From Streptomyces virginiae (GTDB lineage: Bacteria; Actinomycetota; Actinomycetes; Streptomycetales; Streptomycetaceae), in NCBI RefSeq assembly GCF_000720455.1, contig NZ_JOAK01000012.1:186001-250000 (forward strand): DNA of 64,000 bases, written 5' to 3'. Shown piece by piece: positions 31,701 through 41,017 of this stretch. Position numbers and translations under genes: made by a program. The notes under the pieces are model-generated. The model searched no databases. It was given only the letters and a program-made list of their open reading frames with translations, and was not told the DNA's origin. Position 1 is the stretch's first letter. Every line of letters begins with the position of its first letter.

Positions 31701-34700
31701 GTGAACCGAAGTAGCCTGAGGCGTGCGCGGATACCCGTGACCGCCGCCATCACCCTGTCCCTGGCCGCCGGCGTCTCGACGTCGCAGGCCTTCTCGGCCC
31801 CGGCGCCGACCCCGCCCACGAACGCGAGGGCCGACCCGGCCGCCCCCGCCACCGGCGCCGAGGCGCCCAAGCCCGAGGCCGTTCCGGAGAAGGACCGCTC
31901 CGCGACCCTCGGGAAGGACTACCGCGGGTCCAAGGACCGCGCGTGGACCACGTCCGGCGACGGCACGGGCTTCCACGTCCTGCTCGCCGACGAGAAGGAC
32001 GGCTACAAGTGGCGCACCGCCGCCACGCTGGCCGAGCCCGGCTTCGACACCGACACCTGGATCGGCAACGCCTGTCTGACCCAGTCCGGTACGCACGCCG
32101 CCGTCGCGTACGCGCCGCGCACCTTCACCAACAAGCCGGAGCTCATGGCGCGCGGTGCCTTCACCGCGATCGTCGACCTGAAGACCGGTCAGGTGACCAA
32201 GCTGCCCGTGCAGGCCAGCCTCGGCTACTTCTCCCCGGGCTGCGGCACGGGCGACACGGCCGTCTTCTCGCAGTTCGCGGACGAGACGGCCCCGAAGAAC
32301 GAGACGCGCCTCGTCACGATCGACGCCCCGACGGCCAAGTCCGACATCCTGACCGTGCCCGGCCAGGTCACCTCGGCCATCCCGGTGGGCGGCGAGATCG
32401 TCGCCGCCCAGGGTCCGACCCTGGTCAAGGTGTCCAAGGGCGCCGGGGTCCGGCCGATCAAGAAGACCTCGGCCGTCCCGTTCCAGCTGATGGCGGACGC
32501 CGAGGGCGGCGTCACCTACATCGACCGCGTCCAGCCCGGCGCCAAGAACGCCGGCAAGCCCGGCAGCGGCCTGCTCGCCCCCTCGGCGAAGGGCGGCCCC
32601 GCCGCCCCCGAGCCCACGGGCGAGGTCAGCCGGATCACCGCGGACGACGTGAAGAAGGCCGACGGCACGGCCGCGGGCACCCAGGTGGCCACCGGCCGGC
32701 TGGAGGCCTTCGACCTGGCCCGCACCCCGTCCGGCACCGTCTTCGTCACCGGTACGGCCACCACCACCGGCAGCCTGCCGGGCACGGTGAAGAACCCGGG
32801 CGGCCTCGCCAAGGACTCCTCGGTCTCCAGCGAGGGCCAGGCCTCCGTCATGACCCGCTGGGCCGACGGCAAGGACTCCCGCCTGCGCCCCGAGGACGCG
32901 CTGAGCGCCCGCGCCGCGCGCACCTCGGTCAAGGCACTGGACACGGGCAGGACCGTCGAGCTCGACGCCCTCCCGACCTCGGACCCGATCGGCGGCGAGA
33001 AGTCCCTCAAGGACGGCCAGGCCACCTCCCCCGCCCTGGAGAACGCCGCGGGCGGTTCGGCCCCGGCCCCGAAGCCGGCCGCCAAGAACGCCCCCTCCGC
33101 CGTCTCCTCGGCAGCGGCGGCGGCTCCGGCCAACGACACCGTCGACGCGGACCGCTACTGCTCCGTCCCGCGCAACGACCCCCGCAAGCAGGCCTTCCAG
33201 CCGACGCCGCGGCAGGTCGAGTGGGCGGTCAACCAGACCGTCATCGGCCAGCTCAACAAGGGCGCCAGCCGTCCGGCGAACTGGAAGAACACGGGCATGG
33301 CGGCGTACGCGCCGCAGTCCCTCTTCCCGCTCACGGTGCTGGACGGCGACCCCAACGGCACTCCGGACCGCGGTGACGAGTGGCACGTGCCCTCGCAGGT
33401 GATGCTGGGCATCACCGCGCAGGAGTCCAACATGTGGCAGGCCACGCGCTACGCCGTGCCGGGTGTCACCGCCAACTCGCTGATCGGCAACTTCTACGGC
33501 GTCAAGTACGCCTCCAACGGCCAGCAGCAGGACCCGTGGGCCATCGACTGGGCGGACGCCGACTGCGGTTACGGCATCACCCAGGTGACCGACGGCATGC
33601 GCGTGCACGGCAAGGAGAAGAAGGACGAGAAGCCCAAGACGGCCGTCCAGCAGGAGGCCGTGGCCCTCGACTACGCCGCCAACATCGCCTCCGGCGTCAA
33701 CATCCTGATCGAGAAGTGGAACTCCACCCGCCGTGACGGGCTGGTCATCAACGACGGCCACCCGAAGTGGATCGAGAACTGGACGTACGCCCTCTGGGCC
33801 TACAACGCCGGCTACCACCCGAAGTCGACCGCCGGCGCCAACAGCGGCAAGTGGGGCGTGGGCTGGACCAACAACCCGGCGAACCCGCTGTGGAAGGCGA
33901 ACCGGACCCCGTTCCTGGAGGACGCGCTGGGCAACAGCGCCTACTACCACGCGGCCAGTCCGCAGCACTGGCCGTACCAGGAGAAGGTGATCGGCTGGGC
34001 GGCCCGCCCGATCGAGGCCATGGAGAAGCCGGGCAAATTCGGCGCCGGCTTCCGCGAGGCCTGGTGGCTCAACCCGGGTGACCGCACCCGCGCGATGCCC
34101 CCGATCGGGCTGTTCTGCGACGCCTCCAACGACTGCGACAAGTCGAAGATCGGCGAGAGCGACTCGAACAAGACCGGCCAGGGTGCCTGCCTGCTCCCGG
34201 GTGACCCGGACACCAAGAACCCGCTCTACCTGAAGTGCTGGTACAACAAGCCGGCCACGTGGAAGAACTGCAAGGACGCCCAGTGCGGCACCCCGGTGCA
34301 CCGGTTCAACGACACCTACCCCGAGCAGCCTGACGAGGCCTCGTACCCGCCGCGCTGCACCATCGGCCTGCCCGAGGGCACGCTCATCGTCGACGACATG
34401 CCGAACGGCGCCTATCCGGCGGGCGGGGCGCGCAACTGCGCCAACGCCGAGTCGGCCGGATCGTTCCAGTTCACCTTCAGCGGGTCGGGCGGGGTCTACC
34501 CGAGCAAGATCGACACGCACCAGATCGGCGCGGGCTTCCGCAACCACTTCTGGTTCACGCACACGCGTGACAAGGACACCGCCGAGGGCGCCAGGCTGGC
34601 CGCGTCCGGTACCTGGACGCTGAACAAGCCCAACCGCGGCTGGATGCGCGTCTGGGTCCACATCCCGGACCACGGGGCGCACACGCGCCAGGCCTCCTAC

Positions 34701-35861
34701 CAGGTCAAGGGGACCGACTCCAGCAGCCCGGTGCGCGTGCAGCCGCAGCGGGTGCTGGAGAACAAGTGGGCCGACCTCGGCGTGTTCAACTTCGTCAACA
34801 CGCCCCAGGTCATCCTCGACAGCCACTCCCGCGACGGTGACGGCAGCGAGGACATCGCCTGGGACGCCGTCGGCTTCCAGCCGCTCGGCGCCAAGCCGGC
34901 GAACTTCGTGGTCGCCATGGGTGACTCGTACTCCTCCGGCGAAGGCGCCTCCGTCTCGGGCGGCGGCGACTACTACAAGGAGACGGACCTCCTCGGCAAG
35001 GACGAGAAGCTCCGCAACGCCTGCCACCGCTCGAAGCACGCGTGGTCGCGTCAGGCCACCCTGCCAGGGCACTCCAAGTCGATCGGCGCCATGTCGGACG
35101 ACCGTGACGGCAACATGGACTACCACCTGGTCGCCTGCTCCGGCGCGCAGACGGAGAACATCCTCTCCGCCAACGACCAGGTCGGGCCGGTGAAGGGCGC
35201 CAAGAACGCCGAGGGCCAGTCCGGTCAGTCCTCCTACGGCGAGCTCCCGCAGCTGGACAAGGGCTACCTGGACCAGAACACCACCCTGGTGACGATGTCG
35301 ATCGGTGGCAACGACGCCCGCTTCACGGACGTCATCACCGAATGCATGATCATGGCCGGTCTCAAGAACTGCCAGGACGCCGAGCTCAGCGACCAGTCGG
35401 AGCCCCTCAGGATCACGGAGCCGCGGCTGATCAAGGAGAAGGTGCGGCCCTCGATCGTCACCACGCTGAAGGAGATCGCAGAGAGGGCACCCAAGGCCAA
35501 GATCGTGCTGATGGGTTACCCCAAGCTCCTCGAGGGCGAGGTCTGCGTCCCGGGCATCCACAAGGAGGAGCAGCCCTGGGTCAACAGCATCGGCGCACTG
35601 CTCACCGAGCAGATGGCCGGCGCCGCCGCCGACGCCCGGGCAGCCGGTGTGAAGGCATGGTTCTCCGACCCCACTGCCGCGTTCAAGGGCCAGGGGATCT
35701 GCGGTAGCCCCGAGACGATCCACGGCATCGTCACGGACAAGACCCCGGGCGACAAGGACGACCTCAAGCCTTCCGCCCAGTCCTTCCACCCCAAGATCGC
35801 CGGCGCCAGGCTGTACGCCAACTCCCTGCAGAGCACGCTCAACAGTCCGGAAATGAAGTAA
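31701..35861 (+). CDS. Large secreted protein: muramidase-like, golvesin-like and SGNH hydrolase domains
   Basis: 1386 aa from GTG 31701. Signal peptide (RARIPVTAAITLSLAAGVSTSQAFS). Residues about 50-480 form a beta-propeller-like or beta-rich region. At about 555-720 a lytic-transglycosylase-like segment shows MLGITAQESNMWQATRYA (candidate catalytic Glu), YGITQVTDGM and WTYALWAYNAGYH. At about 890-1045 a golvesin/Xly CBD-like beta domain follows. At about 1066-1380 an SGNH/GDSL esterase has GDSYSSGEG (Ser near 1075), GGND and SFHPKIAG (His). The domain set suggests a cell-wall or extracellular-matrix hydrolase with esterase activity. The muramidase assignment is the weakest part. Ends at a strong hairpin. 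Confidence 0.8.
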   Translation: MNRSSLRRARIPVTAAITLSLAAGVSTSQAFSAPAPTPPTNARADPAAPATGAEAPKPEAVPEKDRSATLGKDYRGSKDRAWTTSGDGTGFHVLLADEKDGYKWRTAATLAEPGFDTDTWIGNACLTQSGTHAAVAYAPRTFTNKPELMARGAFTAIVDLKTGQVTKLPVQASLGYFSPGCGTGDTAVFSQFADETAPKNETRLVTIDAPTAKSDILTVPGQVTSAIPVGGEIVAAQGPTLVKVSKGAGVRPIKKTSAVPFQLMADAEGGVTYIDRVQPGAKNAGKPGSGLLAPSAKGGPAAPEPTGEVSRITADDVKKADGTAAGTQVATGRLEAFDLARTPSGTVFVTGTATTTGSLPGTVKNPGGLAKDSSVSSEGQASVMTRWADGKDSRLRPEDALSARAARTSVKALDTGRTVELDALPTSDPIGGEKSLKDGQATSPALENAAGGSAPAPKPAAKNAPSAVSSAAAAAPANDTVDADRYCSVPRNDPRKQAFQPTPRQVEWAVNQTVIGQLNKGASRPANWKNTGMAAYAPQSLFPLTVLDGDPNGTPDRGDEWHVPSQVMLGITAQESNMWQATRYAVPGVTANSLIGNFYGVKYASNGQQQDPWAIDWADADCGYGITQVTDGMRVHGKEKKDEKPKTAVQQEAVALDYAANIASGVNILIEKWNSTRRDGLVINDGHPKWIENWTYALWAYNAGYHPKSTAGANSGKWGVGWTNNPANPLWKANRTPFLEDALGNSAYYHAASPQHWPYQEKVIGWAARPIEAMEKPGKFGAGFREAWWLNPGDRTRAMPPIGLFCDASNDCDKSKIGESDSNKTGQGACLLPGDPDTKNPLYLKCWYNKPATWKNCKDAQCGTPVHRFNDTYPEQPDEASYPPRCTIGLPEGTLIVDDMPNGAYPAGGARNCANAESAGSFQFTFSGSGGVYPSKIDTHQIGAGFRNHFWFTHTRDKDTAEGARLAASGTWTLNKPNRGWMRVWVHIPDHGAHTRQASYQVKGTDSSSPVRVQPQRVLENKWADLGVFNFVNTPQVILDSHSRDGDGSEDIAWDAVGFQPLGAKPANFVVAMGDSYSSGEGASVSGGGDYYKETDLLGKDEKLRNACHRSKHAWSRQATLPGHSKSIGAMSDDRDGNMDYHLVACSGAQTENILSANDQVGPVKGAKNAEGQSGQSSYGELPQLDKGYLDQNTTLVTMSIGGNDARFTDVITECMIMAGLKNCQDAELSDQSEPLRITEPRLIKEKVRPSIVTTLKEIAERAPKAKIVLMGYPKLLEGEVCVPGIHKEEQPWVNSIGALLTEQMAGAAADARAAGVKAWFSDPTAAFKGQGICGSPETIHGIVTDKTPGDKDDLKPSAQSFHPKIAGARLYANSLQSTLNSPEMK

Positions 35862-35875
35862 CAGCCTCCGGCTGA

Positions 35876-35907
35876 AGGGGCCCTGAGTATCCGTACTCAG
35901 GGCCCCT
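35876..35907 (+). terminator. SGNH gene terminator
   Basis: Perfect 14-bp stem AGGGGCCCTGAGTA / TACTCAGGGCCCCT with a TCCG tetraloop, 15 bases after the stop. Confidence 0.85.
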
Positions 35908-35933
35908 GACCGTTCCTCTGAAAGGCTTCCCCC

Positions 35934-36392
35934 ATGGACAAGACCTACCGGGCGGTCGGGGCCCTCGTCGTCGGCGCCTTCACCGGGTGGCTGGCGCTCG
36001 GCCTGTGGGAGTGGGCCGACGGCGAGCAGAAGCGCAGCTGCGCGAACGACACGGCGGTCTGCGTCACCCCGTATCCGCTGATCGGCATCGGCCTGTGGGT
36101 GGTGCTGGCCGTGGTGGTCCTCGCCGTCGCCCTGCCCCTGCTGGGGGTGCGGCCGCGCAAGACGGTGACGGTGGCCGCCTTCTCCCTCCAGGCGTACGCG
36201 ATCGCGATCCTCGGTTCCCTCGCGCCCCGCGACGTGCCCGCCACGGACGCCCCGAACCTGATCGCCCTGGCGCTCGGTCCGGCGCTCGTCGCCGTCTGCA
36301 CGGTGCCGGGGTGGCGCCAGGCCGGTTTCATCGCCACCGCCGTGCTGGTGGTGGCGGCGTTCATCACGCTGGGTGTCCTGGACGGGTTCTAG
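35934..36392 (+). CDS. Four-TM membrane protein, unknown function
   Basis: 152 aa. Hydrophobic segments at about 7-26 (AVGALVVGAFTGWLALGLW), 48-72 (IGIGLWVVLAVVVLAVALPLLG), 78-98 and 104-150, with a short extracytoplasmic loop CANDTAVC holding two cysteines. No recognised motif. It starts 72 bp after the SGNH protein and has its own strong downstream terminator, which I take as the left boundary of the biosynthetic cluster. Confidence 0.75.
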   Translation: MDKTYRAVGALVVGAFTGWLALGLWEWADGEQKRSCANDTAVCVTPYPLIGIGLWVVLAVVVLAVALPLLGVRPRKTVTVAAFSLQAYAIAILGSLAPRDVPATDAPNLIALALGPALVAVCTVPGWRQAGFIATAVLVVAAFITLGVLDGF

Positions 36393-36406
36393 GGGGTGTC
36401 TCGCCG

Positions 36407-36447
36407 ACACCGATGGGCCCCCGCTTCGCGCGGGGGCCCATCGGTGT
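36407..36447. terminator. Strong bidirectional terminator at cluster edge
   Basis: Perfect 18-bp stem ACACCGATGGGCCCCCGC / GCGGGGGCCCATCGGTGT with a 5-nt loop, between the plus membrane-protein gene and the convergent phosphonate operon. Confidence 0.88.
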
Positions 36448-36468
36448 TTCCGCAGGCCGCCGGGAGGG

Positions 36469-38667
36469 TCAGCGGCCCGTGGCTCTGGGCCAGAAGGCGT
36501 CCAGCCAGACGAGGGTGTCCCGCATGACGTAGTGGTCGGCGTTCGGGCGCAGCGCGGAGAGCAGGAAGGAGCGTGCGCCCTCGGAGGGCACCCCGAGGAC
36601 GGTGAGCCGGGGGTCCGGGGTGCCGTCCGGGGCGACGGGGTGGAACTGCGGGGTCAGGTCGAGGCCGCCCGGCCGGAAGACCTCGCCGTCCGCCGACTCG
36701 TTGCACCACAGCCGCACCAGGCCCCGGTCGAGGAGGTTGCGGTAGAGCGGCAGGACGTCGAGCCGCGGGTCGAAGCCGTGCATGCGGGCCTCGACCAGGA
36801 CGTCGACGGGCCGGGACAGGCCGGTGTGCGGGCCTTCGACCACGGTCTTCCCGGTGGCCTCGTCGAGCCGGGCGCGCGCTCCCGGTCCGGCACCGACGTC
36901 GAGCAGCCCGCAGTCGACGAGGGCGGCCATCTTCGCCATGATCTCGGCCGCGGCCCCGTTCGCCAGCCGGTTGTGGTGGCGAACGTAGGTCCCCAGGAAG
37001 TGGCGCTGGGAGGCGGGGGTCAGGCCCGCGTGGTCCACGGCGTACGAGATGACGTGGCGCAGGTCGCGCCAGACGCCGTCGGCGGCGGCCTTGTGGGGGT
37101 TCCTCAGGTTGCCCTGCCGGGCCCACAGCTGGTCGCGGGCCATGAACGCGGCGACGGACGCGCGGAACTCCTCGGGCGAGGCGCCGGGCGGGACCGGTGA
37201 GACGGCGCGGTGCCAGTCGAAGCGGTTGCCGTGGAGGTAGGTCTCCAGCCCCCATGCGGAGTCGAGGGGGTCGGTGACCGGGCCGGGCGGCAGGGACCGG
37301 TCGACGCACCGGCGGACCTCGGCCTCGGCCGAGGGCCCGTACACGGTCCTCGTCCAGTGCAGCAGCACGTCGCGGACCGGCCAGGACACGGTGGCCTGGG
37401 CCCCGAACAGCGCGCACTTGCCGCGCAGTACGCCCTCCAGGACGTCGGCGATCTCGTCCACGGCGCGTTCCAGCGGGGCGGTCAGGGCGCCGGGCCCGTC
37501 GGCGGGCGTGCCGGTCACGAAGGCCAGGTAGCCGGGGAGCGCGCGCTGGGTCAGCAGCAGCGCGGCGGCGGGGCCGAAGAGGGTGACGTAGTGCAGGTGG
37601 GCCATCTCCAGGACGACCAGCGGCAGGAGGTCTCGTTCGAAGTCCAGCTGCCGGCGGCCGGTGGCGTCGCCGCCCGGCGGCCGGCCGGCGTGGGCGCGCA
37701 GCTGGTCGACGGCCTCGCGCGTCAGGAAGGTGCCGGGGTGGTCGCCGCCGCCGTCGCTGGGCTTGTGGTTGTCGGGGCGGGCGAAGGTGAACAGGCCGGA
37801 GCCGCTGAACGCCACGACGGCCGCGGGCTCCCGGCCGGAGGGCCGGTAGACCAGGCGCGGGCCGTCCTGGTGGAAGGTGCCGCCGCGGCCCTCGGTGAGG
37901 TGCAGGACCGTGTCGATGGCGGTGAGGCCCATGCCGGCGCAGCCGACGACCGTGTCCGGCCCGCAGCTGTCGGCGTCGAGCTCCTCCTCCAGCGGGTACG
38001 GGTGGGGTACGTGGCGGGTCGCGCCGCCGGCGGCCGGGCGGTCCGCGGCGGAGCGGCCCGGGTCGTGGTACGAGTGGCCCGTCAGCAGGAGCACCTCGTC
38101 GGCGGTGCGGCGGCCGCCGTCGGCGGTGACGACCTCCAGCCGGTCGCCGGCGGCGGGGGCGATGTCCACGACCTCGGCGTGGTGCAGGTGGAGTTCGGCG
38201 CCGGGGTGGCGGCGCAGGTCCGCGGCGAAGGCGTCGAACATGTCGCGCAGGGCCAGTCCGTGGACGTAGCGCTTGGGCCAGTCCTCGGGGCCGAGGTCGA
38301 AGTCCGGGTCGCCGGTCTCCTCGAAGCGGCGGCGGCACCACTGGTGCAGGGTGGGCCGCTCGGCGGGCGGGCGCAGCGGTCCGGCGCCGGTCACCGTCTC
38401 GTCGGCGGCGAAGCCCACCTGGGCGCCGATGCGGTTGAGGTAGCTGGTGCGTGCCTGGTCGGGGGCGTGCGCGCGGCCGGCGCCGAACGCGCCGGTGCGT
38501 TCGTAGAGGTGGACCTCCAGGCGGTGCCCCTCCCCCAGCCGGTCGATCGTCGCCGACAGCCGCTCCAGGGCGTACGTGGCCCTGGGCCCGCCACCCACCA
38601 CGGCGAGCCGGTAGGGCTCGGGCGTTGCCGCGGGTCGGCCGGATGCGTCAGCTCGGGGGGTGGTCAC
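36469..38667 (-). CDS. Large FAD/NAD(P)-binding protein, candidate N-oxygenase of the phosphonate pathway
   Basis: About 732 aa from GTG 38667 with GAGG upstream. N-terminal Rossmann motif LAVVGGGPRATYALERL (residues 21-37), then EVHLYERTGAFGAGRAH, a second NAD(P) motif VVGCAGMGLTAIDTVLHL and a helical C-terminal half (LETYLHGNRFDWH...HHNRLANGAAAEIMAKMAALVDCG...). This is the PF13454-type FAD/NAD(P) group. I recall CreE/FzmM-type enzymes, which N-hydroxylate aspartate in cremeomycin and fosfazinomycin, as having a similar layout. As last gene of the phosphonate operon it may oxidise AEP nitrogen or a derivative. The specific reaction is inference. Confidence 0.7.
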   Translation of the reverse strand: MTTPRADASGRPAATPEPYRLAVVGGGPRATYALERLSATIDRLGEGHRLEVHLYERTGAFGAGRAHAPDQARTSYLNRIGAQVGFAADETVTGAGPLRPPAERPTLHQWCRRRFEETGDPDFDLGPEDWPKRYVHGLALRDMFDAFAADLRRHPGAELHLHHAEVVDIAPAAGDRLEVVTADGGRRTADEVLLLTGHSYHDPGRSAADRPAAGGATRHVPHPYPLEEELDADSCGPDTVVGCAGMGLTAIDTVLHLTEGRGGTFHQDGPRLVYRPSGREPAAVVAFSGSGLFTFARPDNHKPSDGGGDHPGTFLTREAVDQLRAHAGRPPGGDATGRRQLDFERDLLPLVVLEMAHLHYVTLFGPAAALLLTQRALPGYLAFVTGTPADGPGALTAPLERAVDEIADVLEGVLRGKCALFGAQATVSWPVRDVLLHWTRTVYGPSAEAEVRRCVDRSLPPGPVTDPLDSAWGLETYLHGNRFDWHRAVSPVPPGASPEEFRASVAAFMARDQLWARQGNLRNPHKAAADGVWRDLRHVISYAVDHAGLTPASQRHFLGTYVRHHNRLANGAAAEIMAKMAALVDCGLLDVGAGPGARARLDEATGKTVVEGPHTGLSRPVDVLVEARMHGFDPRLDVLPLYRNLLDRGLVRLWCNESADGEVFRPGGLDLTPQFHPVAPDGTPDPRLTVLGVPSEGARSFLLSALRPNADHYVMRDTLVWLDAFWPRATGR

Positions 38668-38780
38668 GGGCACCTCATTCAGGGGTCGGAGGAGATCTGC
38701 CGGGGCGCGGGGCCGGCCGGCCCGTCGGTCGCGGGCGGTCCGGCCGCCGGCCGTCGGTGGCGGGCCGTCGGCCGAGGCGG

Positions 38781-39896
38781 TCAGCCGCGGGCCGTCAGGA
38801 TCCGGGTGAGCGCGGCGAGGAAGCGGTCGATGTCCCGCTGCGTCATCTGCCCCATCGTGGAGAGCCGGAAGAAGTCCGCCGCCAGCTGTTCCTGGGCGCT
38901 GTAGATGACGAAGCCCTCCGCGCGCAGCCCGCCGTGCAGCTCGGCGTAGCCGCAGCCGGCCGGGATGCGGACGGCGGTCAGGGAGGCGGCCCGCTGCTCC
39001 GGCGGGAGCAGGATCTCCAGGCCGAGCGTCTCCAGGCCGTCGCGCAGCCGCCGGGCGAGGGCGGTGTAGCGGGCGTGGCGGGCCTCCCAGCCTTCTGCGA
39101 GGGCCAGGTCGAGGGCGGCGTCGAAGGCGTAGAAGCCGGGGATGGCCGGGGTGAACGCGGGGGCCTGGGCCTTCTCCTGGGCGGCGTAGTGCCGGTGCAG
39201 GTCGAGGTAGTAGCCGCGGCGGGGGTGGCCCGCCAGGGCTTCGAAGGAGGTCCTGGCGGCGCTGACGAAGCCGAGGCCGGGGGCGCCTTCGAGGCACTTG
39301 TTGGCGGAGCCCGCCAGCCAGTCGACGCCGTCGGCGGCCAGGGAGATGCGTTCGGCGCCGATGCTGCTGACGGCGTCCACGACGACCTCGCGGCCGTGGG
39401 CGTGGGCGATCCGGGTCACGGCGGCGACGTCGTTGAGCATGCCGCTGCTGGTCTCGTGGTGGACCACGCCGACGTGGGTCAGGCCGGGGTCCGCGGCCAG
39501 CGCCCGGTCGACGGCGTCGAGGTCCACGGGCGTGGCCCAGCCCAGTTCGAGCCGGTGAGCGCGGATGCCGTGGGCGTCCGCGATGTGCCGGAACCGTTCG
39601 CCGTAGTGCCCGTTGTCGATGACCAGCAGGCCGCCGCCGTGGGGCACGGCCGAGCTGACGGCGGCCTCCACCGCGGCGGTGCCCGAGCCGGTGAGGACGA
39701 CGGAGGTGTGCCGCCCGTCGCCGCCCGCGGCGAGGGTGGTCTTGTGCCGGACGCGGGTGAGGAGGTCGGAGAACTCCGGCTCGCGGTGGCACATGTCGGG
39801 TCCGGCGAGCGCCGCGCGCACCCGGTCGTCGGTGATGACGGGGCCGGGGTTCATCAGGACGAGGCGCTCCGGGCGCGGCGCCGTGCTGTCGTTCAT
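38781..39896 (-). CDS. phnW: 2-aminoethylphosphonate transaminase (PhnW-like)
   Basis: 371 aa. Fold-type I aminotransferase class V. MNPGPVITDDRVRAAL and MCHREPEF match the N-terminus of AEP:pyruvate transaminases; LTGSGTAAVEA binds the cofactor phosphate, VVDAVSSIG holds the ring-contacting Asp, and SANKCLEGAPG places the PLP Lys at residue 200. In this direction it aminates phosphonoacetaldehyde to AEP. ATG 39896 overlaps the decarboxylase stop (ATGA). Its position behind pepM and ppd indicates biosynthesis, not phosphonate degradation. Confidence 0.92.
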   Translation of the reverse strand: MNDSTAPRPERLVLMNPGPVITDDRVRAALAGPDMCHREPEFSDLLTRVRHKTTLAAGGDGRHTSVVLTGSGTAAVEAAVSSAVPHGGGLLVIDNGHYGERFRHIADAHGIRAHRLELGWATPVDLDAVDRALAADPGLTHVGVVHHETSSGMLNDVAAVTRIAHAHGREVVVDAVSSIGAERISLAADGVDWLAGSANKCLEGAPGLGFVSAARTSFEALAGHPRRGYYLDLHRHYAAQEKAQAPAFTPAIPGFYAFDAALDLALAEGWEARHARYTALARRLRDGLETLGLEILLPPEQRAASLTAVRIPAGCGYAELHGGLRAEGFVIYSAQEQLAADFFRLSTMGQMTQRDIDRFLAALTRILTARG

Positions 39897-41017
39897 CGGG
39901 CGATCGCTTCCTTGAATCGGGCCGCCGAGGCGGGCGGGGCGAGGGCCGGGCGGCCGAGGTTCGGGTCCGATCCGGGGGCGATGCGGACGCGGACCAGGTG
40001 CGCGCCGCCGTCCTGTTGTGCGCGCAGGACGGCGGCGCGCAGGGCGTCGGCGTCGCGCACGTCGTGGGTGGACCGGTAGCCGCAGGCCGCGGCGATCCCC
40101 GCGAAGTCCACCCCGGCGGAGGCGGTGGGCTGCCCGCCGGTGGATTCGTAGGACTCGTTGTCCAGCAGGAGGTGGCACAGGTCGGTGCCGGAGTGGCGGC
40201 CGATGGTGGCCATGGCCTCCAGCCGCATCAGGGCCGCGCCGTCGCCGTCGAGTACGGCGACCCTGCGGTCGGGGGTGTTCAGGGCGACGCCGAGGGCCAC
40301 GCTGGAGGCGCAGCCCATGGAGCCGACGACGTACAGGTTCTGCGGGCGGTCCCAGTCGCGTTCCAGTTCCCGGGCCGTCTTGCCGGTGGTGGCGACGAGC
40401 AGGGTGTCGGGGTCCATGGCGGAGACGATGTGGCCGATCGCCTCGGCCCGCTTCATCAGCGGCGGGCCGGCGGCCGGGGCGGGGGCCGCGGCGGCGGCCT
40501 CGTAGGGGGCGACGGCCCCCTTGGGCACGATGAACGCGAAGGGCAGTCCGGTGGTGTCCATGTGCCCGGCGGCCACGTCGAGGCGCTCGGCGAGGAGCGC
40601 GGGGTCGTCGGGGAGCACCTCGTTGCGCACGCCCATGGACGTCAGCATGTCCTGGGTGATCCGGCCCATCAGCTCGTGCTGCGGCTCGTCGGGGCGGCCG
40701 GGGCGGCCGCGCCAGGTGACCAGGAGCAGGACCGGCAGGCGCAGGGTGTGGCAGAGGGAGGTCAGCGGGTTGACGGTGTTGCCGAGGCCGGAGTTCTGGA
40801 GGATGACCACCGGGCGGCGCCCGGCGAGGACGGCGCCGGCGGCCAGGGCCACGGCCTCGCCCTCGTTGGCCGCGATGACGTACTCCTGCGGGTGTTCGGC
40901 TTCCAGGCAGGAGATGACCGGGCCGAGGAAGGAGCAGGGCACGCCGGTGAACGGGCCGTGCCCGTGTTCCCTGAGCAGTTCGACCAGGGTGCGCGCCTGG
41001 AGGGCTCCGGTGCTCAC
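39893..41017 (-). CDS. ppd: Phosphonopyruvate decarboxylase
   Basis: 374 aa from GTG 41017, overlapping the pepM stop (GTGA). Thiamine-diphosphate enzyme of the Ppd family: N-terminal PYR domain with FTGVPCSFLGPVI, ANEGEAVALAAG and QNSGLGNTVNPLTSL, and PP domain with the ThDP motif LDGDGAALMRLEAMATIGRH...LDNESYESTGGQPT. It removes CO2 from phosphonopyruvate, making phosphonoacetaldehyde and pulling the unfavourable PepM reaction forward. Length and motifs are complete. Confidence 0.94.
   Translation of the reverse strand: MSTGALQARTLVELLREHGHGPFTGVPCSFLGPVISCLEAEHPQEYVIAANEGEAVALAAGAVLAGRRPVVILQNSGLGNTVNPLTSLCHTLRLPVLLLVTWRGRPGRPDEPQHELMGRITQDMLTSMGVRNEVLPDDPALLAERLDVAAGHMDTTGLPFAFIVPKGAVAPYEAAAAAPAPAAGPPLMKRAEAIGHIVSAMDPDTLLVATTGKTARELERDWDRPQNLYVVGSMGCASSVALGVALNTPDRRVAVLDGDGAALMRLEAMATIGRHSGTDLCHLLLDNESYESTGGQPTASAGVDFAGIAAACGYRSTHDVRDADALRAAVLRAQQDGGAHLVRVRIAPGSDPNLGRPALAPPASAARFKEAIAR

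Noticed and set aside
31422..36410. 1662-codon open frame on the minus strand
   Set aside because: Antisense to the SGNH protein, crosses a terminator and two genes, and has no recognisable domain.
36407..36447. Hairpin as an attachment site for an integrated cluster
   Set aside because: No tRNA gene, integrase or direct repeat was seen; convergent gene ends fit a terminator.
38781..39896. PhnW as part of a phosphonate degradation pathway
   Set aside because: It is coupled to Ppd and PepM, with no phosphonoacetaldehyde hydrolase or dehydrogenase or C-P lyase nearby, so the biosynthetic direction is more likely.
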